A DNA stretch of 64,000 nucleotides from Lingula anatina (GCF_001039355.2 NW_019775418.1:218160-282159); one strand, 5' to 3'. Positions 12,172-35,091 are shown, counted from the stretch's first letter. The notes: generated by a model from the sequence alone, not told the origin. Translations and numbers: made by a program.

Positions 12172-15100
12172 TTTTNCGCTTAGTATTGCAAAATACCCCA
12201 AAGTGCTCCGTTTTTTCTCGGTTTAGGGTGGAGATTAGGACAATATTTTTGTATTCTTCTGCTATTTAGAACACTATTCGTGTTAGGTGACAAAAAGAAA
12301 CCAAAATTCAAAGTAGACTTTTAAATATCTGTTTGTGTCTGTCTGTCACTGTCCAATGAATTTAAAACATAACCCATTGTGTTGTACATTTCTTGAAGGC
12401 ACTAGCACACCCACTCATCTTCACCACACCTAACAATTACCCAAAACATAGTCAATACTGAATATTTAAAATAAGAATATTGATTCAGTTTTCACACACT
12501 TTAAACTGGCTAAACCCCAAAGGTCAGACATATCTTATATGAATCACATATATTTCTTTTCTCATAACTTCAAAACCACGACCCTTGATAAAAAGGGCAG
12601 CAATTAATTTGGGAGGGGCAAAAAAATCTTATTTGGTGACTTATGCTTTGGTGGAACCCTGTTATAAGAAATCTGGAGTCCTCCCATGTTTAAAGCTAAT
12701 TGGGCAGAAATTTCTATTTTGGTATAATTAGGTGTATAATACCTGCTTTTTGATACCTTTGGCTGATCCAGTTTCAAAGTTTGAACCATTTTACATGATT
12801 TAAAAAGCCTATACATAAAATTTAATTCACCTTTCAGAGTGCCAAGACATATACTTGAAAGACAGAATAGATAGGATAGTGCCAGTTGTTTTACCTCTAA
12901 CAGGGCAGACAGTTGCACCATATGTTCCATTGTACAGAAAAGGTAATACTGTATTGTTTTTAAACAATTTAAAAATGAGCAATAACTTTGGCTCATAACA
13001 TATATTTTAACTTCAATTAAGTATTGATAGCTAACTGATTTAAAAGATGTTTAATATGCAAGACATGATGTGGCAAAATGTAAAATTGTTCTGTTTCTCT
13101 TTCAGATATTGCAAAAATTGCAAAATTCCCACTTATATTGAATATTTCTATAAAATTTTAAGTTTGTGACAACATGATATTAATTTATCGTCCTTTTGAT
13201 CAGTGTCAAATGATTTATGTCATAATTATCAAAATTTCAGACACCACAAATTCAAGAATACTGTTTAATTGTTTAATCAAATTTAATTGTTCCAGATGGC
13301 TCTTCCCTGAGTCCCTTGGGTCAGTATTCTTGTTCTTTGACCTCTGTGCTTCATTTGACCAATGACGGTTGGATCACATTTAGCAATCCACAGAGTAAAG
13401 TCGGATTTATCAGCTACAAAAACGAGAGAGATGGGAACATCTATTTACAGGTATGTGGATTCATTGCCAAGTTTGATTGTGTGTACTGGTCAGAGATGCA
13501 TGGGTTTGATTGCAAGTATGAACTCTTTATTTGGGTGGATGGGGAGGCAAAGTCAGTGAATTTAAGGAAAATTTCTGCACTCTAAAAGATAATGGAAACA
13601 TTTTAAAAGTTTAAATAAGTGGCCATGGCCGGTTGGGCACAGTTCTGACTTTTTCAAGTTTTTAGACTTGTACTATATTGACATACTGGGGCCATAGCAA
13701 TAGTTTGAAGGTTCATTGGTTGAAGGTTCAATAATCTCAATTAATGCATGGATAAAGTGTATAGTGTACTGGTAATGCAGCAAAGTTCATCAAAGGTGTG
13801 TGCATATGATTTATTGGACCAATATGAACCTTAGGATTTTCGAGATCCTCGATATACTACATGTATATTATTTGGCTGCTATCTTGATTTCTTGTCTTCC
13901 AGTGGAAAGGTGATAGTGAGTTAGCAGCTCAGGTGACCGGGAGACTGGTAAAGGTAGCCTGGGAGTGTTCTCAGTTTACACAGGAACAGTGTATTACAGT
14001 GAAGATTACAGGAACACAGGGTAAAGATGTGACAGAATTCAAATATTTTGTTTAAAAAATAATCATAAAACAGTCAGTGAATCACATGTAGGATTAATTT
14101 TGTGAATATACACAAACAGAGCAAATAATTGCATGGGATCAGATTCATTAACAACATAACTGAATAGAAACTGCATGATACACAGGCCCGTAGCCAGCAA
14201 TTTCAAAAGGGGGGTTCTTTTTCTGAAAAAGTGGACCTTTTCCCATAAAAACTTCATGTACCTAGCTCAAATTTTACCCAGAGTGGACCTTTTCCCAGCA
14301 AAAGGGGCGGTTCTTTCGAAACCCCCCTGGCTACGGGCCTGATACAGAAAGTGGTGCTTGAAAAGGTTTATTTCTTGTATTTTACCATATGTACATGTAT
14401 AATTTACATATAAAATTGCTTATATTCAGATACAGAAGCCATGGCAACTCTGACCAATGAGCAGTTGATTCTCATCATCAGTGGCATCGTAGCATTTGTC
14501 GTCCTTGCCATAGCTGTGATGGTCTGCGTTTGTGTTATACTGCACAGGAACAGGAAAGATAAGCAAAAGCTCATCAATTCCACCCTAAGCAAAGAAATGT
14601 TTGTTCTGAGGTCACCTGGGGAGGTAAGTAGGTCAAGGTCATTATGAGGTTGACATTTGACCTTGTAATTTGAAGTAAAAGGTCAATGAAAAATTTTCCA
14701 CATACGACTGTAAGTGTTTTCAATGATCATCAGTTTCAGCTTTATCAATGGGTATTAGACAATATGATAGTTCTTATGTATATATTTGACCGCAGCTGCA
14801 TATATAAAGTGACTTGACGAAGTTGTTTGTACCTTATATCTTACAGTACCCTACTGGCTCAGTAGGCAGTGCAGCCAATCCTCACAATGGGGATAAAATT
14901 CAACTCATAAATGGAGCAGATACTTTTCCCAGGGTGAAAACCACCCATGAGAAAGTAGGTTGTTTTCTTTGGTGTGATGAATATCAACTGTAAGAACGCT
15001 AACACACAAGTAAATTTCAAAGACTAAAACCACCTACTTAAATTTATTTGCAAGATATAGATATTGTATTACTTACAGGTAGAAGTGTAACATGTTGTGC

Positions 15101-17163
15101 ATAATTGTTTTTTTTTTTTCTTCAAACTTTTTGTTTTCCTTTTTTTTTTTTTTTTTTGGAAAATAATTGAAATGTAACATTTTTCATAACAGAAATACTA
15201 CAAAAAGGGAGAACAGAGGGTAATTGAGCGTGTCACTCCAGACGGACAAAGCGTGGAAGGCAGAACAGTTTACGATGTGCGCCATTACTACGACAGCTGG
15301 CACAGAATGCAGAATAAATTTGGAAGCCAGTATAAAGCTGGTGTTGCTACGGTGATGAGGCCAGAGCATCACATGGCTCTGGATAATTCAGAGCTGTCAT
15401 CTGAAGCAGCTGCCAACCTGGCAAATCTGTGGTCTGGGGGGCCTGGAAGTTCTGGTTCTAGCCCAGAACGCCATCAGGATGGAGGAGTAGTGAATGAGGG
15501 ATACATACCATATGATGGAATGGCTGTGAGCATCCCCACCTCACATCACAAAGAAAGTTCCCCAGGTCACAAGAGTGCAGCCTTATTCCAAGCACCAGAT
15601 GATGGTCTAAACTCCATGTCTTTGGAGAAGGTGACTTCATTTTCTAAGGACGGCACATCAGCTGTAACAAAATGCAGCAAAAATCATAGCACAGTGGAAG
15701 TGTCTGTGGATTTTTCCAGTGACACCTCAACAATGCAATCCCAAGATGCTGCTCAAAAGCGACAACGTCAAGACAGGACCCCTCCTCCACCCGCGCCTCT
15801 AAAGCCCAGTCTGAAGAAACCCAGTCCAGCACGTGAGGAAGCAGACACATCCACACAGGTCAAAGTCATGGCAGATGTCCACTCCTCCAGTCAGATAGAG
15901 AGGGAGGAACACAGAAATGCTTCATTACGATCCAATGGGCACGGACGCCCCTGGACAGACAAGAAAAAAGACACAGACAACAGAGTGGCAGCTGCAGTGG
16001 CCAAAATTAACAGTAAAAACAGTAAAAATAGTAAAAAGGACATTAACTCTAGGAATTATGTTCCTGAGAGATATGACATTCCTGTGACAATTATTGATCT
16101 CCCCGATGGAAATGGTGATATCTCAGTGTCCCCAATTCAAGGGAACCCTGGTGACGATGTCCCTGTCACCGTCATTGACTTGCCAGATGAGCAGTCGTCA
16201 ATATTTAACGACAGCAACTGGAGCTACTCGATTGAAGCCGAAAACAAAGACACTCCTTTGCAAAGAGAACAGAGGAAACCAAAGAATCATGGTGACTCGA
16301 AAAATCAGAGTGATCCTGGGTCACCATCATGGCGACCAACTGTATTGGGTTATCCGTGGACACAGACTGATTCTAATGATACCAGTGATAGTGTGCAAAT
16401 TGGGCCTGGGTCTATGCAAAGAGTTATGACAAGCACACCTCGGAGAGATGCTCCCTCTCCACCATATGAAGATATGACTCCGTCCTTTCCACAGAACAGT
16501 GTAACTGACACTGGAGTGGATAATAACGATGCACCATCATCTATTGAGACTAATGATATTGCCAAACCTTCCTTGAATAATTTAGACACATCACCAGATG
16601 GTGCTGCAATTGTGCCTCAGCAGATGACCAATCATCATGAGTTTAACATTCCTACTTCAACAGCTGAGATTCCAGCCAGGAGGAGCCCTGTTCCTGCCAA
16701 GAAGAGAAAACCCCAAAAGAAATCAATCTTCAACTTCAAGGGTGGAAAAAAAGACAAGAAGGAAAAACAACATAAAAAGGGGCATGGATCTAAATCTGAC
16801 TCTAAATTCGACCCCTCTCATGCGGACAGAGTAAGGATAAGTACCGATCCAAGTCCAGTTCGCTCTGACCAATCATCTTGGATGAATCCGTCACCAGTTC
16901 CAGACCCAGCTGGGCCTGTGCTTGTTAAACGTAATGGCGAATTGATTGATAGAAGCTATGCACCTTTGGCAGGTAGAAACAGTCTGAGTGCAGATGAACT
17001 GGAGAGATATCAGGCAGGGGTGGGGATACCTCCAGCAGACATGGAACGTGACATTTCAGAGAAGAGGATGCCATCTAGTGGAAAGAGCTCTCCGAGTGGT
17101 TCAGGAAAAAATAAGAACCTTTCCTTTGGTGTTGTTGAGTTTATACCAAATCAAAACATGTAA
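8328..17163 (+). CDS. Type I single-pass membrane protein with a large disordered cytoplasmic tail (unrecognised family)
   Basis: Exons: 8328-8562, then a five-exon cassette present as A (9367-9471, 9805-9959, 11043-11160, 11385-11578, 11832-11939) and B (12838-12942, 13296-13450, 13903-14020, 14430-14623, 14847-14954), then 15193-17163. With one cassette the protein is 961 residues and all phases agree. Residues 1 to about 21 form a signal peptide (MPLLILKLLLVISVLV core). A Cys-containing ectodomain (DCKQAIC, CECQC, YSC, QCIT) runs to about 215. A membrane helix covers about 217-243, followed by an HRNRKD stop-transfer. The tail of about 715 residues is Ser/Pro/Asp rich, carries PVTIIDLPD and PVTVIDLPD repeats, a Pro-rich stretch (TPPPPAPLKP) and a Lys-rich block near 16700-16790, and ends EFIPNQNM. 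It is probably a cell-surface receptor or adhesion molecule. I recognise no domain, so function is not assigned. The start is supported by the signal peptide and an acceptor just upstream. Confidence 0.75.
9367..11939 (+). CDS. Membrane-protein ectodomain/TM exon cassette, copy A
   Basis: Five exons (105, 155, 118, 194 and 108 nt). Reading starts one base into a codon after ECQDIYLKD and leaves in phase 0 after TTHEK. Exon 1 carries GQTVAPYVPLYRK, exon 2 LHLTNDGWITF and FISYKNERDGN, exon 3 the QFTQEQCITVKITGTQ end, exon 4 the membrane helix, and exon 5 the juxtamembrane tail. Because it enters in phase 1 and exits in phase 0, copy A cannot be spliced in front of copy B without a frameshift. 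A and B are therefore alternatives, most simply two alleles. Confidence 0.75.
10761..10825. repeat. (AT)n microsatellite
   Basis: About 32 AT units inside the intron of cassette A, directly abutting an inverted-repeat element. The corresponding intron of cassette B (near 13680) lacks the AT run. A second AT tract lies at 11751-11791 in copy A, while copy B at about 14801 has only a few units. Confidence 0.9.
10826..10990. mobile_element. Inverted-repeat MITE in the intron of cassette A
   Basis: The left end (CCGGGGCTGTAGCAATAG, then GAAGGTTCATTGGTCC) is matched in inverse by ACCAATGAACCTTCAGATTATCG near the right end. The family is that of the element at 4251-4426. The copy at 13686-13850 occupies the same intron position in cassette B, so the insertion predates separation of the two copies. 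Confidence 0.55.
12121..12176. other. Poly-T tract ending in a single N (contig end)
   Basis: A run of about 46 T is followed by an A-rich stretch and an N at 12176, after which sequence equivalent to about 8717 onward begins again. It marks the end of one contig and the start of an overlapping one. Confidence 0.75.
12838..14954 (+). CDS. Membrane-protein ectodomain/TM exon cassette, copy B
   Basis: The same five exon lengths and phases as copy A. Differences from A are concentrated in the second exon (seven residue changes in 51, for example G/S, L/P, E/Q and D/K in the WITF..NPQSKVGF part) and the third exon (I/V, K/E, P/S). The TM exon differs by two conservative residues and the last exon by one. 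One intron carries a 159-bp transposon absent from copy A. This copy is contiguous with the final exon at 15193 with no N between them. Confidence 0.75.
13686..13850. mobile_element. Inverted-repeat MITE in the intron of cassette B
   Basis: Counterpart of the element at 10826-10990, with the same GAAGGTTCATTGGT arms, GGGGCCATAGCAATAG left end and shared internal sequence (gtgtatagtgtactggtaa). It is diverged from copy A by scattered substitutions and a small internal change. Confidence 0.55.
14178..14346. mobile_element. 159-bp transposon with 15-bp terminal inverted repeats and 5-bp target duplication
   Basis: The element spans 14183-14341 and begins and ends with CAGGCCCGTAGCCAG and its exact complement. 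It is flanked by ATACA at 14178-14182 and 14342-14346. Cassette A keeps the unfilled site with a single ATACA at 11318-11322. Internally, two AGTGGACCTTTTCCC-type motifs are repeated directly. Half-length relatives sit at 37859 and 41300. Confidence 0.85.
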
Positions 17164-19830
17164 CTTTGAGGTGTTTACCTGTATAAAAGTGATTAAAAGG
17201 TGTACTTTAAACAGGAAGTGATATTTTAATATCGGAAGTTATAAACTGTAGTCAAATAATATACATTACATTGTTCTATTTTTAATGTACATGGCTTTTT
17301 ATAGTAATATTGTAGAATACTCAATTAAAACTCTAAGAGTATTTTCATGTATCAAGTTCAATTAAAATTGAAATACTATGACAGTTACCTATACTTCAGT
17401 GGTAAAATAGTTTATATTCATTGTTACATTGCTAAATCAAGTACTAGTATCTAGTAAACAAAATAAGACATTGTAGTCCAGAATACATGTACAATTTAAG
17501 TTTCACCCTTTTACTGAATAATTTTTATTTACTTATTCTGGTCCCAATTGAAGCTTTATATCATATATAACTTTAATGTAAACGAGATGTATACTTGTGG
17601 TTTGGACTGATTTACACCAATTCTTAAAATATACCTATGAAACTTTGCTCAGTTATCTCTTCTGTAGAATAAAACACTATTAAACATATGGCCTTATTGC
17701 CACAGAAGACATATGGTGTATAATTTAAATTTATGTATAATTAATAGAATATTTCTATTGTTTTGTGATTTATTTTAGAAATGATTTTAAATGAGATTAG
17801 ACAGATATTAAATAATTACATAAAATCAGGTTATTGAGATTAGATCAATGTCACTGTAGAGATTTTTCTTTTATAAGTTTCACAAATGAGATTGTAATTA
17901 TTATAATTATGCCTAGGATATATATTTTAAAGTGGATTGTTTTCCCAGAGTTTGCAAGTTAAAGAGATCCAATTAGATAACCTTAAAAGTGAACTGATAT
18001 TATGTTAAATATCTATTCAGAAACTGATTGTCATCAATGCCAGTCCAAAGGACAATGTAAAATTCAGCCACAAAATAATAACATGTTATCCATATCATTG
18101 CCTGCATACTTTAGAATGCAACTAGCAAGGGTAGACTGTTGTTTATTGTTTTAATATATTTATCTTTAGTTTATCTGTGATCTCTCAACAGCATTTTCTT
18201 TGATTACATTTCATTGTGTTAGCTGTGTTAAATGAGTAAAGTAATATGATCTCCTGAGGCCAAAGAGCTCAAGTTGAAAGTTGGCCTCAATTTTAAGCAA
18301 GGAAACCAATCTAATTTGACCCAGGATAAGTTTGTATTGGTTCCCTTATATAAGAATATTGGGGCAGTTTCACGAAGTAGGAGGTGGCAAACTTTTTTAC
18401 TTTGACAGTTGGTATTTTAGTGAACTACAGAACAGATTTATATCCTGCTTCAAAGTAGACAAGACTAACTTTCAAGTTAAGTTTTGTGAGACTGAGTGTT
18501 CCCTGCTTGAACTGTCCCATAAAAATATAATACAATTATTGCTCAATAAATAAAATATTGAAAAAAAAAACATTTATTAAAAGTTTGTTAACATATTTCT
18601 TAATCTTTATCCAAAATGAAGACATCATAAGGCAATTATAATAAAACCTAGTCCCAGAGATGGAAAGCATTTTTAACAATGTAAGGATAAAATGTTTTTC
18701 TACCTTCAATTCTACTGGCATTCAGCAGGCTAACATCACAGACTAAAGATGCATCATTTCTAAGGATGAGTAAAGATTTCTTGAAAATTCAAAATGCCAT
18801 TTTAGTACATATTTACACTGAACTGTTTTCAATTTTCTACTCTCAATAGTTACAATTATGAGCTAATATGCTGCCTGAACAAGTAGATTCAATTACACCT
18901 AATAAGTGCTTGATTAAGTGTTGACTAGTTCTTGTAACCAGATATCTGGAAAAACTTCATCAGCGAAGCCCATTTACAAATAATTCTATCATACATCACA
19001 ATGCTATAAGAACATGTTTCCTGATTCTGCACTTCTTCAACTATTATGCATTTAAAATTCTAATGACATGAAATATATGAGCAGAAAAAAGATGAGTCAC
19101 ACTAGGAAGACAATCTACAGGTAGTAATAAAAAGTTGGCATAAAAATAGTAAATTTGTTACATTTACAAAAATAGAAGATAAGATAAAACAATAAAGGAC
19201 TGACCCTTATCTTTACTGGTAAAATCGTATTTTAACCATGGTGCTACTAATAATTCACCAGCCTGTTTTACTGGTACAAAGTTATGTTTGAATGGTGAAG
19301 AACAGCAGAACATTGTAATGGACTTTCCTGGTAAATAATGTAAGGAATGACACAGCATTCTAGGTGTTCCCATTTTATGTCATGATTTGCAAAAACAGGC
19401 TGGAAGGTGTGGTGAACCTTTGATATTTTTCTCTGTGCTTATAGATGGTTTGAGCATTATGTCAGAGAGTGCCAAGGTGGTGAGAAATTACCATCAATCC
19501 TACAGGATAATTCCAACCATTTTCAGAGTAAAATAAATAAGTCAATAATAAACCATCTGAAAGATCCTTCAGGTATAGATCATATATATCACTTCTAGGC
19601 AATATTCTAGATGACCAAGTGGTCATGACGCAGCTTTTGTGAACTGTGAACATCTGGTCGCCTGCAACAAATTACATCCAATTAAAAAGTTAAATATGCA
19701 AACCATCAATAAACCCAGACATACTATCATGATGTCACAGTAATAGCACAAGGCAGGTGGTCCAAACAATGTTCCATAAAAGGCGGGATGCTGCAGAAGA
19801 TCTGATATACATGAGTGGAAGAGGGCCCTC
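17164..19830. other. Convergent 3' flanks of the membrane-protein gene and copine
   Basis: AT-rich non-coding sequence. AATAAA occurs at about 17668 (TAGAATAAAACAC). A tandem AATAAATAAAATATTG followed by a run of A lies at about 18545-18570, a plausible distal poly(A) region for the + strand gene. The stretch 18240-18560 recurs near 23400-23710 only because it belongs to the larger duplicated block. No exon was recognised. Confidence 0.5.
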
Positions 19831-22171
<2,341 letters not shown>

Positions 22172-24720
22172 TTATTTGAAAGTTAAAACACTTAACTTTA
22201 CAGTGATCGGACAGCACATTTAAGACATTGTGATCATTATATATGTGAGCTGAGAATACATTCACCTCACATGAAAACTCATATTCATAAGCATTACTTT
22301 GCAGTAAAATATAGCCCCAAAGGTCTTTATTAACACTGAAAACTGAGAAATTCAATAAGCTTTGCTTAAACTTTAATCATCCTTAAATCCTTTGCATGTA
22401 CACCAAATTAGTGGTCTGTTGTAAATTTTTCATGAAAATTCTAACAGCTTACAAGAACTTTCCAATGATATATTAATTTTTTGTCCAGATCCCGTTTCAT
22501 TAAAGAAAACTTAAGTCAGGTTTCCTGGCTAAGAACTTAATTTCCAAGGTTACATGGTCANACATACAGCTTCAATAGGTAACGCAGTCTGTTTGGTAAA
22601 TATTTCTGGCAATTTAACAGTTTTTTGTGAAAATTTAATTTTTCACTTATTTGCATCTTTATTTTCTGTTCTTTGTCTGTACATTTGACAGCTTTGCTGC
22701 CTTGTTATTTACTTATTCTGGTCCCAATGCATTGAAGCTTTATATCATATATAACTTTAATTTAAATGAGATGTATACTTGTGGTTTGAAACTTTGCCCA
22801 GTTATCTCTTCTGTAGAATAAAACTATTAAACATATGGCCTTATTGCCACAGCAGACATATGGTGTATAATTTAAATTTATGTATAATTAATAGAATATT
22901 TCTATTGTTTTATGATTTATTTTAGAAATGATTTTAAACGAGATTAGACAGATATTAAATAATTACGTAAAATCAGGTTATTGAGATTAGATCAATGTCA
23001 CTGTAGAGATTTTTCTTTTATAAGTTTCACAAATGAGATTGTAAATATTATAATTATACCTAGGATATATATTTTAAAGTGGAATTTTCCCAGAGTTTGC
23101 AAGTTAAAGAGATCCAATTAGATAACCTTAAAAGTGAACTGATATTATGTTAAATATCTATTCAGAAACTGACTGTCATCAATGCCAGTCCAAAGGACAA
23201 TGTAAAATTCAGCCACAAAATAATAATATGTTATCCATATTATTGCCTGCATACTTTAGAATGCAACTAGCAAGGGTAGACTATTGTTTATTGTTTTAAT
23301 ATATTTATCTTTAGTTTATCTGTGATCTCTCAATAGCATTTTCTTTGGTGACATTTCATTGTGTTAGCTGTGTTAGAGTGTTAGAGGAGTAAAACAATAT
23401 GATCTCCTGAAGCCAAAGAGCTCAAGTTGAAAGTTGGCCTCAATTTTAAGCAAGAAAACCAATCTAATTTGACCCAGGATAAGTTTGTATTGGTTCCCTT
23501 ATATAAGAATATTGGGGCAGTTTCACGAAGTAGGAGGTTGCAAACTTTTTTACTTTGACAGTTGGTATTTTAGTGAACTACAGAACAGATTTATATCCTG
23601 CTTCAAAGTAGACAAGACTAACTTTCAAGTTAAGTTTTGTGAGACTGAGTGTCCCCTGCTTGAACTGTCCCATAAAAATATAATACAATTATTGCTCAAT
23701 AAATAAAATATTGAAAAAAAAAACATTTATTAAAAGTTTGTTAACACATTTCTTAATCTTTATCCATAATGAAGACATCTTACTGCAATTATACTAAAAC
23801 CTAGTCCCAGAGATAGAAAGCATTTTTAACAATAATGGAAGTATAAAATATTTTTTTCTTATCAAGTATTGAATGGTAAAGTCACACATCTTAAACAAGT
23901 AGAATTATTGATGGTCTGATTGTTGATACTAAAAACTACAATAACAGGTTCAAACAGATGCAAATTAATCTAATTGACCCTGCCCATGACTTGCTGCAGT
24001 TTACGGTAAAAAATGCAGTAGGCATGACTATTAGCAACAATTTCTATGTAACTCAGCAAGAAAGATTTGAAGTGGAGTCCTCTGTAATTAAAATTTGCTG
24101 CCTTAGAATGAAACAGAGCGCAGTGACACATTTACAAAATTTCACGGGCCTACCTTCAATTCAACTGGCATTCAGCAGGCTAACATCACAGAATAAAAAT
24201 GCATCATTTCTAAGGATGAGTAATGATTTTTTGAAAATTCAAAATGCCATTTTAGTACATATTTACATTGAACTGTTTTCAATTTTCTACTCACAATTAT
24301 GAACTAATATGCTGCCTGAACAAGTATTTCAATTACATCTAATACGTGTTTGATTTAGTGTCGACTAGTTTTTGTAACCAGATATCTCGAAAAACTTGAT
24401 CAGCGAAGCCCCTTTATAAAGAATTCTATCATACATCACAATGCTATATGAACATGTTTCCTGATTCTGCACTTTCTTCAACTATTATGCATTTAAAATT
24501 CTAATGACATGAAATATATGAGCAGAAAAAAGACGTGTCACACTAGGAAGACAATCTAAAGGTAGTAATAAAAAGTTGGCAAAAAATAGTAAATCTGTTA
24601 CATTTACAAAAATAGAAGATGAGATAAAACAATTAAGGACTGACCCTTATTTTTACAGGTAAAATTGTCTTATGACCGTGGTGCTACTAATAATTCACCA
24701 GTCTGTTTTACCAACACCAA

Positions 24721-24953
24721 CCCCTGCGAAAATTTGTCTCATTTAACGTTCACAATAACAGTTCTTAATCTGCCCTAGAACAGGTTTTTCTCTTTTCATG
24801 AAAAATGTTCTTAATCTGTTCTTGAAATGTTACATTCATTACAGAACAACATTAGAACTGTGAAAAAAAATACACAAAATGTTCTGGAAGAGACTGAGAA
24901 CTGTAAGTGAACATTAAATGAGACAAATTAAATGAGACAAATTTTCCCGGGGG
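24721..24953. mobile_element. Inverted-repeat insertion of about 233 bp present in only one copy
   Basis: The ends are CCCCTGCGAAAATTTGTCTC and the inverse of GAGACAAATTTTCCCGGGGG, so the arms share GAAAATTTGTCTCATTTAA. The AATGAGACAAATT piece is doubled at the right end. The equivalent site near 19270 in the first copy lacks it, reading straight from a TTTTACTGG context into AAGTTATG. Target-site duplication is not clean, so the exact borders are uncertain. Confidence 0.6.
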
Positions 24954-25505
24954 AAGTTATCTTTGAATGGTGCAGAACGGCAGAACATTGTAATGGACTT
25001 TCCTGGTAAATAATGTAAGGAATGACACAGCATTCTAGGTGTTCCCAATTTATGTCATGGTTTTCAAAAACAGGCTGGAAGATGTGGTGAACCTTTGATA
25101 TTTTTCTCTGTGCTTATAGATGGTTTGAGCATTATGTCAGATAGTGCCAAGGTGGCGAGAAATTACAAGCAATCCTACAGGATAATTCCAACCATTTTCA
25201 GAGTAAAATAAATAAGTCAATAATAAACCATCTGAAAGATCCTTCAGGTATAGATCATTTATATCACTTCTAGGCAATATTCTAGATGACCAAGTGGTCA
25301 TGACGCAGCTTTTGTGAACTGTGAACATCTGGTCGCCTGCAACAAATTACATCCAATTAAAAAGTTAAATATGCAAACCATCAATAAACCCAGACATACT
25401 ATCATGATGTCACAGTAATAGCACAAGGCAGGTGGTCCAAACAATGTTCCATAAAAGGCGGGATGCTGCAGAAGATCTGATATACATGAGTGGAAGAGGG
25501 CCCTC

Positions 25506-34734
<9,229 letters not shown>

Positions 34735-35091
34735 AGCCCTTTCCTTATTCTCCTAAATCAACCGCAAGGTGTCTTGATGGCAAGGCAGCCCATGGTTTTG
34801 TTAATTTTTCCCCAAAAAAGAGTAAAGGGTTGTGCAGTTTGCCGTTTTTGAAATATAAGTTGTTTTGCATGGATATGTGTTTCTTTTTATTCACGTTTTG
34901 ACGTTTATAACTGACAAACTTATGGTTTGTCTTATTGGTTCGACTTTAGTTTATCTTGATAACTTAGGAAATCTCTCCCTTCTGTAGCCTCGCTCTGGCA
35001 CTAGATGTTCATTATTCATTGCTTTCCGTTATTCCCGAAATCGAGTCCATAGCCTGCAGAGTCAAAACAAATAAGTTCAGTCCAGCAGGAA
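34735..35091. promoter_or_regulatory. Head-to-head intergenic region of copine and ceramide kinase (candidate bidirectional promoter)
   Basis: 357 bp separate the two initiator codons, which point away from each other. A CCAAT box on the - strand (ATTGG at 34934-34938) and a TGACGTTT motif near 34900 lie between them. No obvious TATA box is close to either start. Transcription start sites cannot be placed. Most of this region (from about 34896) recurs upstream of the second ceramide kinase start at 38580. Confidence 0.55.

Larger units (their letters stand above)
8717..15160. repeat. About 3.4-kb direct duplication (8717-12175 / 12177-15160) with a single-N junction
   Basis: Sequence from about 8723 (agtattgcaaaatacc) restarts immediately after the N at 12176. 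The first copy stops in a poly-T tract that corresponds to the poly-T of the second copy near 15110-15155. Introns, microsatellites and embedded transposons are collinear, with small indels. This is best explained as two haplotype contigs overlapping at their ends. A real tandem duplication cannot be excluded from the sequence alone. Confidence 0.75.

Noticed and set aside
16094-16589. Open frames overlapping the large tail exon on both strands
   Set aside because: They are shadows of the strongly supported coding frame 15193-17163.
23958-24302. 114-residue open frame on the + strand
   Set aside because: Equivalent sequence in the sister block lacks the frame, and no domain or signal is recognisable.
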